64,000 nucleotides of DNA, taken from the NCBI RefSeq assembly GCF_004792695.1, contig NZ_SRXU01000001.1:999414-1063413 (forward strand). Reading direction: 5' to 3'. The notes below the pieces were generated by a model, which saw only the letters and a list, made by a program, of their open reading frames with translations, had not been told where the DNA came from and ran no database searches. The translations under genes were made by a program, and so were the position numbers. Below are positions 50,486 to 60,504 of this stretch, piece by piece (positions within the stretch are counted from its first letter, which is position 1; every line of letters starts with the position of its first letter). This DNA is from Sphingomonas naasensis. Lineage in GTDB: Bacteria; Pseudomonadota; Alphaproteobacteria; Sphingomonadales; Sphingomonadaceae.

Positions 50486-51448
50486 ATGGATCTGGGTCAT
50501 TTTATCTGCCCGACCACCGGCGCGGCCCTGCGTCGGGAAGGTTCGGCTCTGATCGGCGGAGCGCGCCCCTACCCGATTTTGCATGACATTCCCCGCTTTG
50601 TCGCCTCGGACAATTATGCCGAAGCCTTCGGCCTGCAGTGGAACAAGTTCAAGCGAACGCAGCTGGACAGTGCCACCGACACAACCATCACCGAAGATCG
50701 ACTGCGGATTGCGTTCGGATGCGACCTTTCCGAACTGGCCGGCAAGCGGGTCCTGGAAGCGGGCTCGGGCGCCGGCCGCTTCACCGAGATTCTCCTCAAG
50801 CATGGCGCGCTGGTCTATTCCTTCGACTACAGCAGCGCCGTCGAGGCCAACTTCGAAAATAACGGGTCCCATGATCGCCTGACGCTTTTTCAGGCGGACA
50901 TCCGGCACATTCCCTTTGCCAACGACACGTTCGATGCAGTCGTGTGCCTCGGCGTGCTGCAACATACGCCAAGCACCCTTGCGAGCCTGACCGAGTTGAC
51001 CCGCGTCCTGAAGCCGGGCGGACAATTGGTGACCGACCACTATAAATGGCACCTTGGCAATTTCACATCGCTCTATTTGCCGTGGTGGGCCGTAATCAAA
51101 AGGCTTTCTCCGGCGCGCCAGATCGACGTCACCGATCAGCTGACCAAAATCTTCTTTCCCATCCATTGGAGCGTGCGGAATAATCGCTTGGCGCAATTGC
51201 TGCTGCGCCGCGTGTCGCCGATCAATTTCTACTATGGGGACTTCGACCTTCCAAAGGATACGCTCTACGAATGGTCGCGCCTGGATACGCATGATCGCAA
51301 CACCGATCACTTCAAGCGGCACGTCACTCGACGGAGCTATCAGGCGCTGCTGGAGCAAGCAAAGCTCACGGACATCGAAGTGTTCGTGGGCGGAACCGGT
51401 TATGTCGGGCGAGCCATCAAGGCAGTTGCGTCGGCGACCAATGCCTGA
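50486..51448 (+). CDS. Class I SAM-dependent methyltransferase (copy 1)
   Basis: A 320-residue protein. The first 40 residues (HFICPTTGAALRREG) look like a reduced Trm112-type zinc module with one Cys left. The SAM motif is VLEAGSGAGRFTE, followed by FQADIRHIPFANDTFDAVVCLGVLQHT. NYAEAFGLQWNKFKRTQLDS matches the same region of the gene at 56517, so the two are paralogues. GAGGA lies five bases before ATG 50486; the GTG at 50483 is less likely. Role: O- or N-methylation or amide-linked modification, unknown. Confidence 0.85.
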   Translation: MDLGHFICPTTGAALRREGSALIGGARPYPILHDIPRFVASDNYAEAFGLQWNKFKRTQLDSATDTTITEDRLRIAFGCDLSELAGKRVLEAGSGAGRFTEILLKHGALVYSFDYSSAVEANFENNGSHDRLTLFQADIRHIPFANDTFDAVVCLGVLQHTPSTLASLTELTRVLKPGGQLVTDHYKWHLGNFTSLYLPWWAVIKRLSPARQIDVTDQLTKIFFPIHWSVRNNRLAQLLLRRVSPINFYYGDFDLPKDTLYEWSRLDTHDRNTDHFKRHVTRRSYQALLEQAKLTDIEVFVGGTGYVGRAIKAVASATNA

Positions 51449-52569
51449 TGCCACGACCCTCGCGATCCATTTTGCTCGTCAATGAAAGCCTCGGCGGTGG
51501 CGGTGCCGAGCGGCAGCTCGCGCAAGTTGCCAACGGCTTCGCGGCGGATGGAGAGCGCGTCTGGCTGGCTAGTTGGGCATCCGCTGAAGTCCCCGACAGA
51601 TATGTTTTGTCGCCGCTCGTCACGCGCGTCCATTTGCGCAAACGCGAGCCCGGAGGAGGCAAAGTCGCCTGGGGCCTCGCTCTCGCCGCCTCATGGCTGA
51701 GGGCGTTGCGACTGATCTGGCGGCTCAACCCGGATGTGATCATCAGTTTTTCCGAAGTGTCGAACATTCTGGTGATGCATGTCGCGCGACTGACCGGTCA
51801 TCCTGTCGTCGCCTCGATTCGAACCAATCCCGAAGAGATGTTTGCGCTCAAGCCACATTGGCGGCGCCTGGCCCTTGCGGCCTATCGCCGCGCGGCGGCC
51901 ATCGTGGTCCAGACCCAAGGCGTTGCCGAGTGGTGCCTCGCCCAGTGCGGAACCCGGGCGACAATCATTCCGAACATGATTCGAACGCCCCTTCCCGATC
52001 CTTTACCAATGACCGATCGGTTGCCGCTGATCACCTGCGTTGGCTCCTTCTTCGAATATAAGGGGCATGCCGTCCTCATCCGCGCCTTTGCCGCCGTGCA
52101 TCGGCAAAATCCGCATTGGCGCCTGGCATTGCTGGGGGACGGTCCGGAACGCGACCATCTCGAGGCGTTGACGTTGGACCTCGGGCTCGAGGGCGCGGTC
52201 GATTTCCTCGGTTTCACAGAGGATGTCGATGCGATCCTGGCGCGCAGCAGCATATTCACCCTCGCCTCGCGTTTCGAAGGATTCCCCAATGCATTGATCG
52301 AGGCGATGGCCATGGGTTGCGCGGCCATCTCGACCGATTGCGATTACGGGCCCGGAGAAATCATCACCCAAGGCGAGAACGGGATACTCGTTCCGGTGAA
52401 CGACGCCGAAGCGCTCGCGGCCGCTCTCGAGACGCTGATCGCGGACGACGCGCTCCGCGCACGGTTGGCGATGCGTGCGCTCGCAGTGCGGACACGCCTT
52501 TCCGCCGATGTGGTAAGGCAGGATTGGCGAGCCCTGACCGACTCCATCGCTTCCGCTTCGGGAAGATAA
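51448..52569 (+). CDS. GT4 family glycosyltransferase
   Basis: A 373-residue GT-B enzyme. The N-terminal acceptor domain starts ILLVNESLGGGGAERQLAQVANGF, the GGAE signature; the C-terminal domain has VGSFFEYKGHAVLIRAF and the EGFPNALIEAMAMGCAAIS donor motif. It overlaps the previous stop by TGATG. Adds one sugar in the cytoplasm. Confidence 0.92.
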   Translation: MPRPSRSILLVNESLGGGGAERQLAQVANGFAADGERVWLASWASAEVPDRYVLSPLVTRVHLRKREPGGGKVAWGLALAASWLRALRLIWRLNPDVIISFSEVSNILVMHVARLTGHPVVASIRTNPEEMFALKPHWRRLALAAYRRAAAIVVQTQGVAEWCLAQCGTRATIIPNMIRTPLPDPLPMTDRLPLITCVGSFFEYKGHAVLIRAFAAVHRQNPHWRLALLGDGPERDHLEALTLDLGLEGAVDFLGFTEDVDAILARSSIFTLASRFEGFPNALIEAMAMGCAAISTDCDYGPGEIITQGENGILVPVNDAEALAAALETLIADDALRARLAMRALAVRTRLSADVVRQDWRALTDSIASASGR

Positions 52570-52571
52570 GG

Positions 52572-54026
52572 ATGGTTGCCGGCAATATCCGATTCCTTTT
52601 GAAAAGGATGAGCGTCTATGGGGTCTCTGGCGTCCTTTCACGGGTTTCAGGGCTTGTTACATTCCCCATCCTGACGAAAGCGATGGGCGCTGAGCAATTC
52701 GGCACCTTGGACTATTATGTTACGATAGTTAACCTTGTCGCAGCCGTTGCCGTGTTTGGCTTGGACTCCGTCGGTAATCGATTTTACTTTCAATCGGACA
52801 ATCTGATCGAAAAGCGGCGCACGATGTCCCAGATCGTGTCCATCCAAGCCGTTCCCATGGCACTCCTTTTCGCTGCCGGTATTTTCATGTTTGGGGCGCT
52901 ACCTTATCCGCAGGGGATGCTTCTTGGACTTGTGTTCTGGCAGGCCGCGCTGGCGGCGTTGATCTCGCATATCCAGTATTTAATGATCTGGAATGACGAC
53001 AAGTATAATTATCTGATTTCCACTGTCGGCCAGACTCTGCTCACCATGGCGCTCCTGGCCTGGATATGCCTGAGCCGCAGCCCCTCCGCCGGGGAAGTCC
53101 TCGCCATCTTCTTTGCCGCACGCCTCGCGACCGTCCTCCATGGCGCTTATGCCACGAAAGGGATGTTCGGGCTCACGCTGGACCGGCAGGGACTCGGCGC
53201 GATGCTCCGCTACGGATGGCCTATCGGGATCATCTGCGCCCTTAACGCCATCATGCCGTTCATCGAACGGCAATCGATCGTCTCGCTCCTTACCGAGTCC
53301 GATCTCGGCCGTTATGCCGCGGCCGGCCGCATCGCGATCCTTCTCACGCTGCCGATCAGCGCCTTCCAGATCGTCTGGGTTCCGTTCGCATTCTCACATT
53401 TCCGCGAGCCGGGCGCCGAAGGCATTTATCGACTGGTCCTGAAGCTCTTCGCGATCTTTGGCGTCGCGGCGGCGCTCGCGGTGACGGCCATTGCCGTTCC
53501 GCTGCTCAAGATACTGACTACGAACGAATTTCTCGACGGGAGAACCGCGGTATTCCCCATCTGCCTCGGGCTGGTTGTCAAAGGCTTGGGCGACATCGCC
53601 CAGGTTGGCATCGACATCTCGCTCAAAAGCCACCTCAAGCTGATCACTTACGGCGTGATGACCGCGTTGGCGTTGTTACTCACCCCGCTTTTGACGCATA
53701 TGTACGGCATCGCAGGCGCGGCATGGGGGACGGTTATCTCATTTTCTGTCAAGACGTTGGTCGAGTATCGCCTCGCCCAATCCGCCCATCCGATCGAATG
53801 GCACGGCAACCGCATTCTGCTTGTGGCGATGCTCGGCCTGCTGCTCGGCATCGGGGCGGAGTTGGCCAAGCCTTTGGCGCCCGACGCCACCATGTTTGCC
53901 GCCGCGGGCGGCGCATTGATCGTGCTCGCATGCGGCTGGACGCTGGTTTTGGACGCCGAAGAGCGGCGGCACCTGATCGAACTGGTCCCCAAATATCATC
54001 TGCGCCGCCAGGGAGCGAACGACTAA
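52572..54026 (+). CDS. Wzx-type polysaccharide flippase
   Basis: A 484-residue membrane protein with about 14 helices, beginning RFLLKRMSVYGVSGVLSRVSGLVTFPILTKAMG, as in Wzx (MOP superfamily). It would move the finished lipid-linked repeat across the inner membrane. Lower GC than its neighbours, typical of exchangeable wzx genes. Two bases after the glycosyltransferase stop. Confidence 0.9.
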   Translation: MVAGNIRFLLKRMSVYGVSGVLSRVSGLVTFPILTKAMGAEQFGTLDYYVTIVNLVAAVAVFGLDSVGNRFYFQSDNLIEKRRTMSQIVSIQAVPMALLFAAGIFMFGALPYPQGMLLGLVFWQAALAALISHIQYLMIWNDDKYNYLISTVGQTLLTMALLAWICLSRSPSAGEVLAIFFAARLATVLHGAYATKGMFGLTLDRQGLGAMLRYGWPIGIICALNAIMPFIERQSIVSLLTESDLGRYAAAGRIAILLTLPISAFQIVWVPFAFSHFREPGAEGIYRLVLKLFAIFGVAAALAVTAIAVPLLKILTTNEFLDGRTAVFPICLGLVVKGLGDIAQVGIDISLKSHLKLITYGVMTALALLLTPLLTHMYGIAGAAWGTVISFSVKTLVEYRLAQSAHPIEWHGNRILLVAMLGLLLGIGAELAKPLAPDATMFAAAGGALIVLACGWTLVLDAEERRHLIELVPKYHLRRQGAND

Positions 54027-54027
54027 C

Positions 54028-55356
54028 GTGCTCAACTTTTTGATCAGCCTGATCATGATCCCGGGCGCTGCGTTCCTGCTCGCACGCGGGCAGCGTAGCA
54101 CGGCGTTCACCAACGCACTGATCCTGTACGGGGTGTTTGTCGCAATCGGCGTCGCGGTCACCGCGAACACGAGCATCATCGGCAGCGATTGGATGCACCC
54201 GTATCTGGGGGGCAGCGACGGCGAGGGATATTTCGAACAGGCACAGATCCTGGTTCAGGACGGCATAACGAACTTCCAGGCGCTGATCCGCTCTAACTAT
54301 CTCGGCTATCAGCTGATCCTCGCCATATTGTTCTTGATTTTCTCGCCGACGCTCCTGACGGGGCTGATCGCAAATGCGATCTTCCTGCTTCTGGCGATTA
54401 CCTGTCTCTACCGCGCGACATTACTCCTGACGAGCTCGCCCAAGGCGGCCTTTCTGGCGTCGCTGGCCTGTATGTTGACGACGCCGCACATCTTCTATTC
54501 GCTGGTACTACTGAAAGAGCCGGCGCTCTCGCTGGCCTTCGCCCTCATCCTGCTGTCGATCACCAAGATGTTTCGCGAAGACCGGGTAGGAGTTGGCGCC
54601 ATAGCCTATGCCGTGGTGGCCTTGGGGCTGATCATCTCCATGCGCGCGACAGCGCTCATGTTTATCGTCATTCTCTTCGCCTTCATTGGCACGCAGTTGC
54701 TCAAGAAGCGCGCGCATCTTCTTATCGTTTTTCTTGGGGTGCTCGTCGTGATCGCGCCTTTCGCGCGCCAGTTCACCATCTATGAGTTGGACAGCAACTT
54801 CCTGGTGAGTTCAGTCACCGAGAATAATGTCATCACCGCGCGCTTCGGGCAAGGAGATCTCGATCTTACCGGAATTGCCGGACAAGTAATCGGATACTAC
54901 ATCCTTCTTCCATTTGCCGCCAAGATACTGCTCTTTCCGATTCCAGCTGCAGTCCAGGTGCTGCTCCCATTCGACGTGTGGAGCTCGCAATTCGTAGACG
55001 ACCTTCCCGCAACCTTCTTCTTCCGCAATCTCAATATCCTCTGGTTCGGGATTGTCCTCCCGTGGCTTCTTTTCGCGGTGCTTCGAATTCGACAGGTCAC
55101 CACGCCATTGCTGACCAGGCTCCTTCTCGCCGGCCTCGTCTATTTCCTCGTTATTGCGGTCATTTACGGCGGCCTGATCCCGCGGTACGGCGGCCAGGCC
55201 CTTTTCTTCATCTATCCATCGATCGGATATTGGTGGGCCCGCTCGCAACGCGAGGTCGCGGTGGCGAATGCGTCGACGCGCTTCTTTCTGCACTATTACG
55301 CTACCTTCGCTGCTGCGGCGCTTGCCTATCTCGCCCTTCATTTCCTGCGTGGCTGA
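54028..55356 (+). CDS. Polytopic membrane protein, candidate Wzy polymerase
   Basis: A 442-residue protein with about 11 helices, GTG start at 54028 immediately after the flippase. An acidic loop after the second helix (GGSDGEGYFEQAQ) and a late loop (YGGLIPRYGGQA) are the only polar conserved-looking regions. Its place after wzx and its low GC are typical of wzy, but no family signature is visible. The Wzy_C protein at 31030 is the other candidate; one may be the ligase or act on another glycan. Confidence 0.75.
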   Translation: MLNFLISLIMIPGAAFLLARGQRSTAFTNALILYGVFVAIGVAVTANTSIIGSDWMHPYLGGSDGEGYFEQAQILVQDGITNFQALIRSNYLGYQLILAILFLIFSPTLLTGLIANAIFLLLAITCLYRATLLLTSSPKAAFLASLACMLTTPHIFYSLVLLKEPALSLAFALILLSITKMFREDRVGVGAIAYAVVALGLIISMRATALMFIVILFAFIGTQLLKKRAHLLIVFLGVLVVIAPFARQFTIYELDSNFLVSSVTENNVITARFGQGDLDLTGIAGQVIGYYILLPFAAKILLFPIPAAVQVLLPFDVWSSQFVDDLPATFFFRNLNILWFGIVLPWLLFAVLRIRQVTTPLLTRLLLAGLVYFLVIAVIYGGLIPRYGGQALFFIYPSIGYWWARSQREVAVANASTRFFLHYYATFAAAALAYLALHFLRG

Positions 55357-55360
55357 CCCA

Positions 55361-56482
55361 ATGAGGACCAGACAAAGGCAGCCGCGGCTATTCGTTGTGG
55401 GTAACGGGCCGAGCGGCATCGGCGATGACGGTTCCTATCATGTGGACCGCGGGTGCGGGCATCTGCTCGATGATCTCGCGGAGATCGCGCAACTCAGCTT
55501 CGCTCAACCGGTGGAACCCGTCGCCGCTGGCCTCAACTATTATGGCTACATCCTCTCGCCGCGCCGGGTCACGACGATCGGGCTCGACCGCGGCGCAGCC
55601 AAAATCCTGCAGGGGGCGATCCGATTGCTGTGGGCTTTCTGGCGCGCGGACCTGATCTATTTGTTTTACCCGGGCACGCTGCCCAAGCTGATTGCCCGGC
55701 TATGTCTGTTTTTAGACAAACCCTACGGCGTATTTCTCCGCGGCGGACAGCTGGGAAACAAGGAGGGAATTGACGGCCGCGTGCTGCGAAAGGCGCGCTT
55801 CGTGATGACGGTTTCGGAGACGCTGGCGGGAGAGGCCGAGGCCTTCAATCGGGATGTGACGGTGGTGCGGTCCTCGCGCGACCTCGATGCTGGGGAAGCT
55901 CATCGGCGCGGTCTGCCGTCGGAGGCGGGATCGCGGCTCCGACTCCTGTTCGTCGGGCGGATCGACGCGGAGAAAGGCGTCCCTGAGTTGATCGAGGCCG
56001 CGAAAACGCTCCACGCAGAAGGCCTTGACTTCGAAATGTCGCTCATCGGCCTTGGCGCCTTGGGAGAGCCGCTCGCGCGCGAGCTGGCCGATGCGCGCGA
56101 ACTACCAGTCCATCTCGCCGGAGAAGTCACCGATCGCGCCGCCGTGATGAACGCGTTCGACGCCGCGGATATCTTTATTCTCCCTTCGCACCACGAAGGC
56201 TTCGCGCGCGTCCTGTATGAAGCGATGTTGAAATCGTGCGCCATCATCACGACGATGGTCGGCGGCATCCCGGCCGTCATGAAGGACCGCGAGAATTGCC
56301 TCGCGATACCGGTCAACGACAGCGACGCGATCGCGGCTGCCGTTCGTGAGCTAGCGAGGGATCGGGAACTCAGGCAACGGATCGGCGCGCGCGGCCTCGA
56401 TACCGTGCTCAGCGTGATTGAGAAGGTCCCGACGCATTTCGATGCGCTGCAAGAGAAACTCGGGACGCTTCGCGCGGCGTAA
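55361..56482 (+). CDS. GT4 family glycosyltransferase
   Basis: A 373-residue GT-B enzyme. The C-terminal half has LLFVGRIDAEKGVPELIEA, LIGLGALGEPL and HHEGFARVLYEAMLKSCAIITT, the EX7E-type donor motif. ATG 55361 lies just after the previous gene stop; GTG 55349 is an alternative overlapping it. It ends with an Ala-rich tail. Confidence 0.9.
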   Translation: MRTRQRQPRLFVVGNGPSGIGDDGSYHVDRGCGHLLDDLAEIAQLSFAQPVEPVAAGLNYYGYILSPRRVTTIGLDRGAAKILQGAIRLLWAFWRADLIYLFYPGTLPKLIARLCLFLDKPYGVFLRGGQLGNKEGIDGRVLRKARFVMTVSETLAGEAEAFNRDVTVVRSSRDLDAGEAHRRGLPSEAGSRLRLLFVGRIDAEKGVPELIEAAKTLHAEGLDFEMSLIGLGALGEPLARELADARELPVHLAGEVTDRAAVMNAFDAADIFILPSHHEGFARVLYEAMLKSCAIITTMVGGIPAVMKDRENCLAIPVNDSDAIAAAVRELARDRELRQRIGARGLDTVLSVIEKVPTHFDALQEKLGTLRAA

Positions 56483-56516
56483 GCCACGCCGTCTGCATTC
56501 GACATTAAGGAGGAAC

Positions 56517-57512
56517 ATGCGCAAGTCGACACTCGACATCCTTCGCTGCCCCAAATGCAGTGCATCCCTGGCACTGGAGACCAATGAAACGGCCGACGAT
56601 GTCGAAACCGGGACGTTGCGCTGCAAGGAGTGCGCTGCGACTTATCCGCTGACAGGCGGCGTCGCCCGCTTCGTTCCCGCGGAGAATTATGCGCACAATT
56701 TTGGAGTCCAGTGGAACATGTTCAGCAAGACCCAGCTGGACAGCCATAGCGGGCACCCGATCTCCGAAAACAGGTTCGATCAATATACCGGCTGGCGCGA
56801 AGCAGATTTGGCCGACCGGCTGGTGCTCGACGCGGGCTGTGGCGCGGGCCGTTTCGCGGAAGTCGCCCTCAAACGCGGTGCACGGGTGATCGCAATCGAC
56901 TTTTCGCACGCGATCGACGCCGCACGCGCCAATCTGCGCGACAAGGGCGACATCGACTTCATTCAGGCCGACATCAATGCCCTTCCGTTTGCGCCAAACA
57001 CCTTCCCGCTGGCCTATTGTCTTGGGGTCATCCAGCACACCCCGGACCCGGCAATCAGCTTCCGCAAGCTTGCCGACATCGTGGCGCCGGGCGGCAGGCT
57101 CGCCGTCGACGTCTACCCGGCGGGTTGGAAAAACATCTTCTTCGTCAAATACTGGATCCGTCCTCTAACCAGGCAGCTGAGCGCCGAGCGTTCGTACCGC
57201 CTCGTGGAGAAGATATTCCCGATCCTCTATCCGGTGAGCCAGGTCGTCGGAAGAATTCCCCGGCTCGGCCACTATCTTCGTTATCTGATCCCGGTCGTAA
57301 ACTATGAAGGGGACTATCCTCTCGATCCTCGGCAGCAGCGGGAATGGGCGTTGCTGGACACGTTCGATATGTGGGCGCCCGCCTATGACCAGCCGCAATC
57401 CATGGCTGCTTTGCGGGGATGGTTCGAGAAGTCGGGCTTCGAAGACATCGTGACGTTTCACAAGGGCTTCTTTGTGGGGCGTGGCATCAAACCGACTGGA
57501 AGTCGCCGCTGA
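56517..57512 (+). CDS. Class I SAM-dependent methyltransferase with Trm112-like zinc module (copy 2)
   Basis: A 331-residue protein. CPKCSAS and CKECAA at about residues 11-40 form a zinc ribbon; SAM motif VLDAGCGAGRFAE and FIQADINALPFAPNTFPLAYCLGVIQHT follow. NYAHNFGVQWNMFSKTQLDS is shared with the gene at 50486, and here the zinc Cys are intact. A perfect AAGGAGG lies five bases before ATG 56517, unusually strong for this locus. Overlaps asnB copy 2 (TGATG). Confidence 0.88.
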   Translation: MRKSTLDILRCPKCSASLALETNETADDVETGTLRCKECAATYPLTGGVARFVPAENYAHNFGVQWNMFSKTQLDSHSGHPISENRFDQYTGWREADLADRLVLDAGCGAGRFAEVALKRGARVIAIDFSHAIDAARANLRDKGDIDFIQADINALPFAPNTFPLAYCLGVIQHTPDPAISFRKLADIVAPGGRLAVDVYPAGWKNIFFVKYWIRPLTRQLSAERSYRLVEKIFPILYPVSQVVGRIPRLGHYLRYLIPVVNYEGDYPLDPRQQREWALLDTFDMWAPAYDQPQSMAALRGWFEKSGFEDIVTFHKGFFVGRGIKPTGSRR

Positions 57513-59353
57513 TGTGCGGAATCGTGGGGTATCTGTCGTCGCGTGCGCCAGTCTCGATGCACCAGCTCGTATCGATGCGCGATACGATGGCGCACCGCGG
57601 CCCGGACGGCGAAGGCATCTGGCACTCCGACGACGGGCTCGTCGGACTTGGCCATCGTCGCCTCGCGATCGTCGATCTAAGCGCTGGGGGCCATCAGCCA
57701 ATGCCCTCCCACGACGGCAGACTCGTGATCACCTACAATGGCGAGATCTATAACCATCACGAACTGCGCGAGACGTTGCGCGAGCTGGGCTGGGCATTCC
57801 GCAGCACGAGCGACACCGAAGTGTTGCTTGCTGCTTATCAACAATGGGGCGAGGCAGCGCTGGATCGGCTGTCGGGGATGTTTGCCTTTGCGATCTACGA
57901 TCGAGAAGCGCGAAAGCTGTTCGCAGCGCGGGACCGGGCTGGTGAAAAGCCCTTCTTCTATCGGCATGCGGACCGACGGCTGATATTCGCGTCCGAGCTA
58001 AAGGCGATTCTGGCGCATCCCGAAATGCCGCGGAAGGCCGATCCCATCGCGCTCGATCACTTTCTCGCCTATGGTTATGTTCCGCGCGAGCTCTGCATGC
58101 TGACGGGCTACGCAAAGCTGCCAGCCGGACACAAGCTTCGCTATGACATCGCCGCCGACCGCCTCGAAGTAGAGCCCTATTGGCATCTTCCGCAATGGAA
58201 GGGGGGCGTCGCCGAGCCCATGGAAGCGCTGCTGGACGCTTTCGAACCGCTTTTCGATACGGCGGTGCGTCGTCAGCTCGATGCCGACGTCCCGGTGGCG
58301 GTGCTATTGAGCGGCGGCCTCGATAGCAGCTTGGTCGCCGCGACGGCGGCGCGCGTTTCCTCTAAAGTGACGACATTTACGATTGGTTTCCCAGATCATC
58401 CCGGTTTCGACGAAAGCCCGATCGCCCGGCGCCTGGCTGGTGAACTTGGCACCGAGCATGTCGAACTTTCCGCGGAGGCCGATACCGCTGATCTGCTCCC
58501 CAGTCTCGCGGCGCAGTTCGACGAGCCGATTTCGGACAGCTCGATGATTCCGACCTTCCTGGTGAGCCGGCTGGTACGAAGCAAGGCGCGCGTCGCGCTT
58601 GGGGGCGATGGCGGCGACGAGCTGTTCGGAGGCTACCGCCAATATGGCTGGGCACAGCGTATCGCCCGATTCCGGCGATTGGGGCTGCATCATCTGGGTA
58701 TGTCGGGTCCCGCGGCAAAACTGCTCCCTTACGGCTTTCCGCTGCGCAAAATGGCGCTTCGGCTGGTCGACCCATATGATCCCGCGCTCACAGTGTCCCG
58801 GCTGGCGGAGCCGCGACAGCGCCGCGCGCTAATCGGCGACACAGCGGGAGCGGCAGAACACTATCGCGCCGCGCTCATGGCCGGTCGTCATGAACCGCGC
58901 GACCGTGCCATGGCGCTCGATTTCCAGACCTATATGTGCGACGACATATTGGTGAAGGTGGATCGCGCAAGCATGCTCACCTCACTCGAACTTCGCGCGC
59001 CGCTGCTCGACCCCGCGATCATCGAGTTCGCCTTCGGCAGATTGGCCCCGCACCAGCGGACGGACGGGAATAGACGCAAGCTTCTGCTGCGCAGCCTTGC
59101 GCGGAGGCGCCTTCCCGACTGGTTCGATTCACATCGCAAACAGGGCTTCTCGATTCCGCTCGCCGCATGGTTGCGCGGGCCATGGGCGTCGTTGCTCGAG
59201 GATCTCGCCGCAGGCGCCGGCGACGGACTTCTCGATCCGGCCGGAGTCCGCCATTTCCTGCGGCAGGACAAAAGCGTGAACATGGCCCAACAGGTCTACG
59301 CGCTCGCGATGCTCGAGATGTGGCGGCGCGAATATCGCGTGACGATGGAATAG
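57512..59353 (+). CDS. asnB: Asparagine synthase-like glutamine-dependent amidotransferase (copy 2)
   Basis: A 613-residue paralogue of the gene at 48607, with Cys2 (MCGIVGYL), HRGPDGEGIW, YNGEIYNHHELRE, GEKPFFYR and PP-loop SGGLDSS at 267-273. Start fixed by the need for Cys2. The pairing with an adjacent methyltransferase is repeated in both copies, suggesting that the two proteins work in one modification. Confidence 0.9.
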   Translation: MCGIVGYLSSRAPVSMHQLVSMRDTMAHRGPDGEGIWHSDDGLVGLGHRRLAIVDLSAGGHQPMPSHDGRLVITYNGEIYNHHELRETLRELGWAFRSTSDTEVLLAAYQQWGEAALDRLSGMFAFAIYDREARKLFAARDRAGEKPFFYRHADRRLIFASELKAILAHPEMPRKADPIALDHFLAYGYVPRELCMLTGYAKLPAGHKLRYDIAADRLEVEPYWHLPQWKGGVAEPMEALLDAFEPLFDTAVRRQLDADVPVAVLLSGGLDSSLVAATAARVSSKVTTFTIGFPDHPGFDESPIARRLAGELGTEHVELSAEADTADLLPSLAAQFDEPISDSSMIPTFLVSRLVRSKARVALGGDGGDELFGGYRQYGWAQRIARFRRLGLHHLGMSGPAAKLLPYGFPLRKMALRLVDPYDPALTVSRLAEPRQRRALIGDTAGAAEHYRAALMAGRHEPRDRAMALDFQTYMCDDILVKVDRASMLTSLELRAPLLDPAIIEFAFGRLAPHQRTDGNRRKLLLRSLARRRLPDWFDSHRKQGFSIPLAAWLRGPWASLLEDLAAGAGDGLLDPAGVRHFLRQDKSVNMAQQVYALAMLEMWRREYRVTME

Positions 59354-59354
59354 C

Positions 59355-60488
59355 ATGACCAAGATACTTCTAAGCGCACTGTCCGCCCGGCGCGGCGGCG
59401 GCCTCACCTATCTCCGCCATATCGTCGGCCACTTTCCGGCTGAGGCAGGGCACCGCCTCTATATCCTCTCGGCCGCGCCCATCGAGGGGTTGCCCGCGCG
59501 CGACAACGTCGAGTGGTTGCAGGCGCCTGCATGGACCGTCCGGCCCATCACCCGTTTTCTGTTCGGATACCTCTATTTCCGCCTGTTCTGGCCATTGCGG
59601 CACGACTTCGATGCGGTCTATTTTCCCGGGGGGAGCTTCGACCTGGCATTGCCACCGCACACGCGCCGGATTGTCGCCTTCCGCAACATGGTCCCGTTCG
59701 ACGTGGAGGCGAGCCGACGTTTCCACTTCGGCTGGACGCGGCTTAGAGTCTGGCTGCTGCGTCACATCCAGAGCTGGGCATTCCGGCGCGCCGATCTGGT
59801 GATCTTCATCTCCGAATATGCGCGACGGGTCATAGACGCCGCAATCCCCAGGCGGCGGGGCGCATCGGTTGTCATTCCGCATGGCACCGCCCCTACGACG
59901 CAGCAACTGGAGCCGACGATCGCGGCGCAGTTGCCCGACCGGTTCGTCCTCTATTTGTCGATCCTGGACGTATACAAGGCCCAGGTCGAGCTCGTCGAAG
60001 CCTGGGGAAGGCTGATTGCCAGATCTCCCCGCGCTGAAAAGCTCGTACTAGCTGGCCCCGAGAACCCCCGGTACGGCGTCGAGGTTCGCGCAGCGATTAC
60101 CAAGCTTGGCCTCGAGCGCGAAGTGATCGTGCTGGGCAACATCCCGCACGACCAGATTTCCGACCTCACGCGTCGCGCGACGCTCAACGTCTTCCTGTCG
60201 TCGTGCGAGAATTGCCCGAACATCCTGCTCGAATTGATGGCGATCCGCACGCCGTTGCTGGTGTCGGCGCGCGAGCCCATGCCGGAGCTCGGCGGGCCGG
60301 ATCTCGACTATGTTGAACCCTACGACGTCAGCGGCATAGCCGAGGCGCTTGCCCGGCTACTCGACGATTCAGCTCGTCGCGAGCGGATCGCCGAGGCCGC
60401 CCATCAACGGTCAGCGCGCTATTCTTGGCCCAAGACGGCTGCAGCCACCTGGGAAGCGATCATCCGCTGCGGAGGCGGCGACATTTGA
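59355..60488 (+). CDS. GT4 family glycosyltransferase
   Basis: A 377-residue GT-B enzyme. N-terminus ILLSALSARRGGGLTYLRHIV, then LVIFISEYARRVI, LYLSILDVYKAQVELVEAW, LVLAGPENPRYG and SCENCPNILLELMAIRTPLLVS as the donor-site motif. Two bases from asnB copy 2. Convergent with the next gene. Confidence 0.9.
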   Translation: MTKILLSALSARRGGGLTYLRHIVGHFPAEAGHRLYILSAAPIEGLPARDNVEWLQAPAWTVRPITRFLFGYLYFRLFWPLRHDFDAVYFPGGSFDLALPPHTRRIVAFRNMVPFDVEASRRFHFGWTRLRVWLLRHIQSWAFRRADLVIFISEYARRVIDAAIPRRRGASVVIPHGTAPTTQQLEPTIAAQLPDRFVLYLSILDVYKAQVELVEAWGRLIARSPRAEKLVLAGPENPRYGVEVRAAITKLGLEREVIVLGNIPHDQISDLTRRATLNVFLSSCENCPNILLELMAIRTPLLVSAREPMPELGGPDLDYVEPYDVSGIAEALARLLDDSARRERIAEAAHQRSARYSWPKTAAATWEAIIRCGGGDI

Positions 60489-60504
60489 CCGCGCAGGACG
60501 AGCC

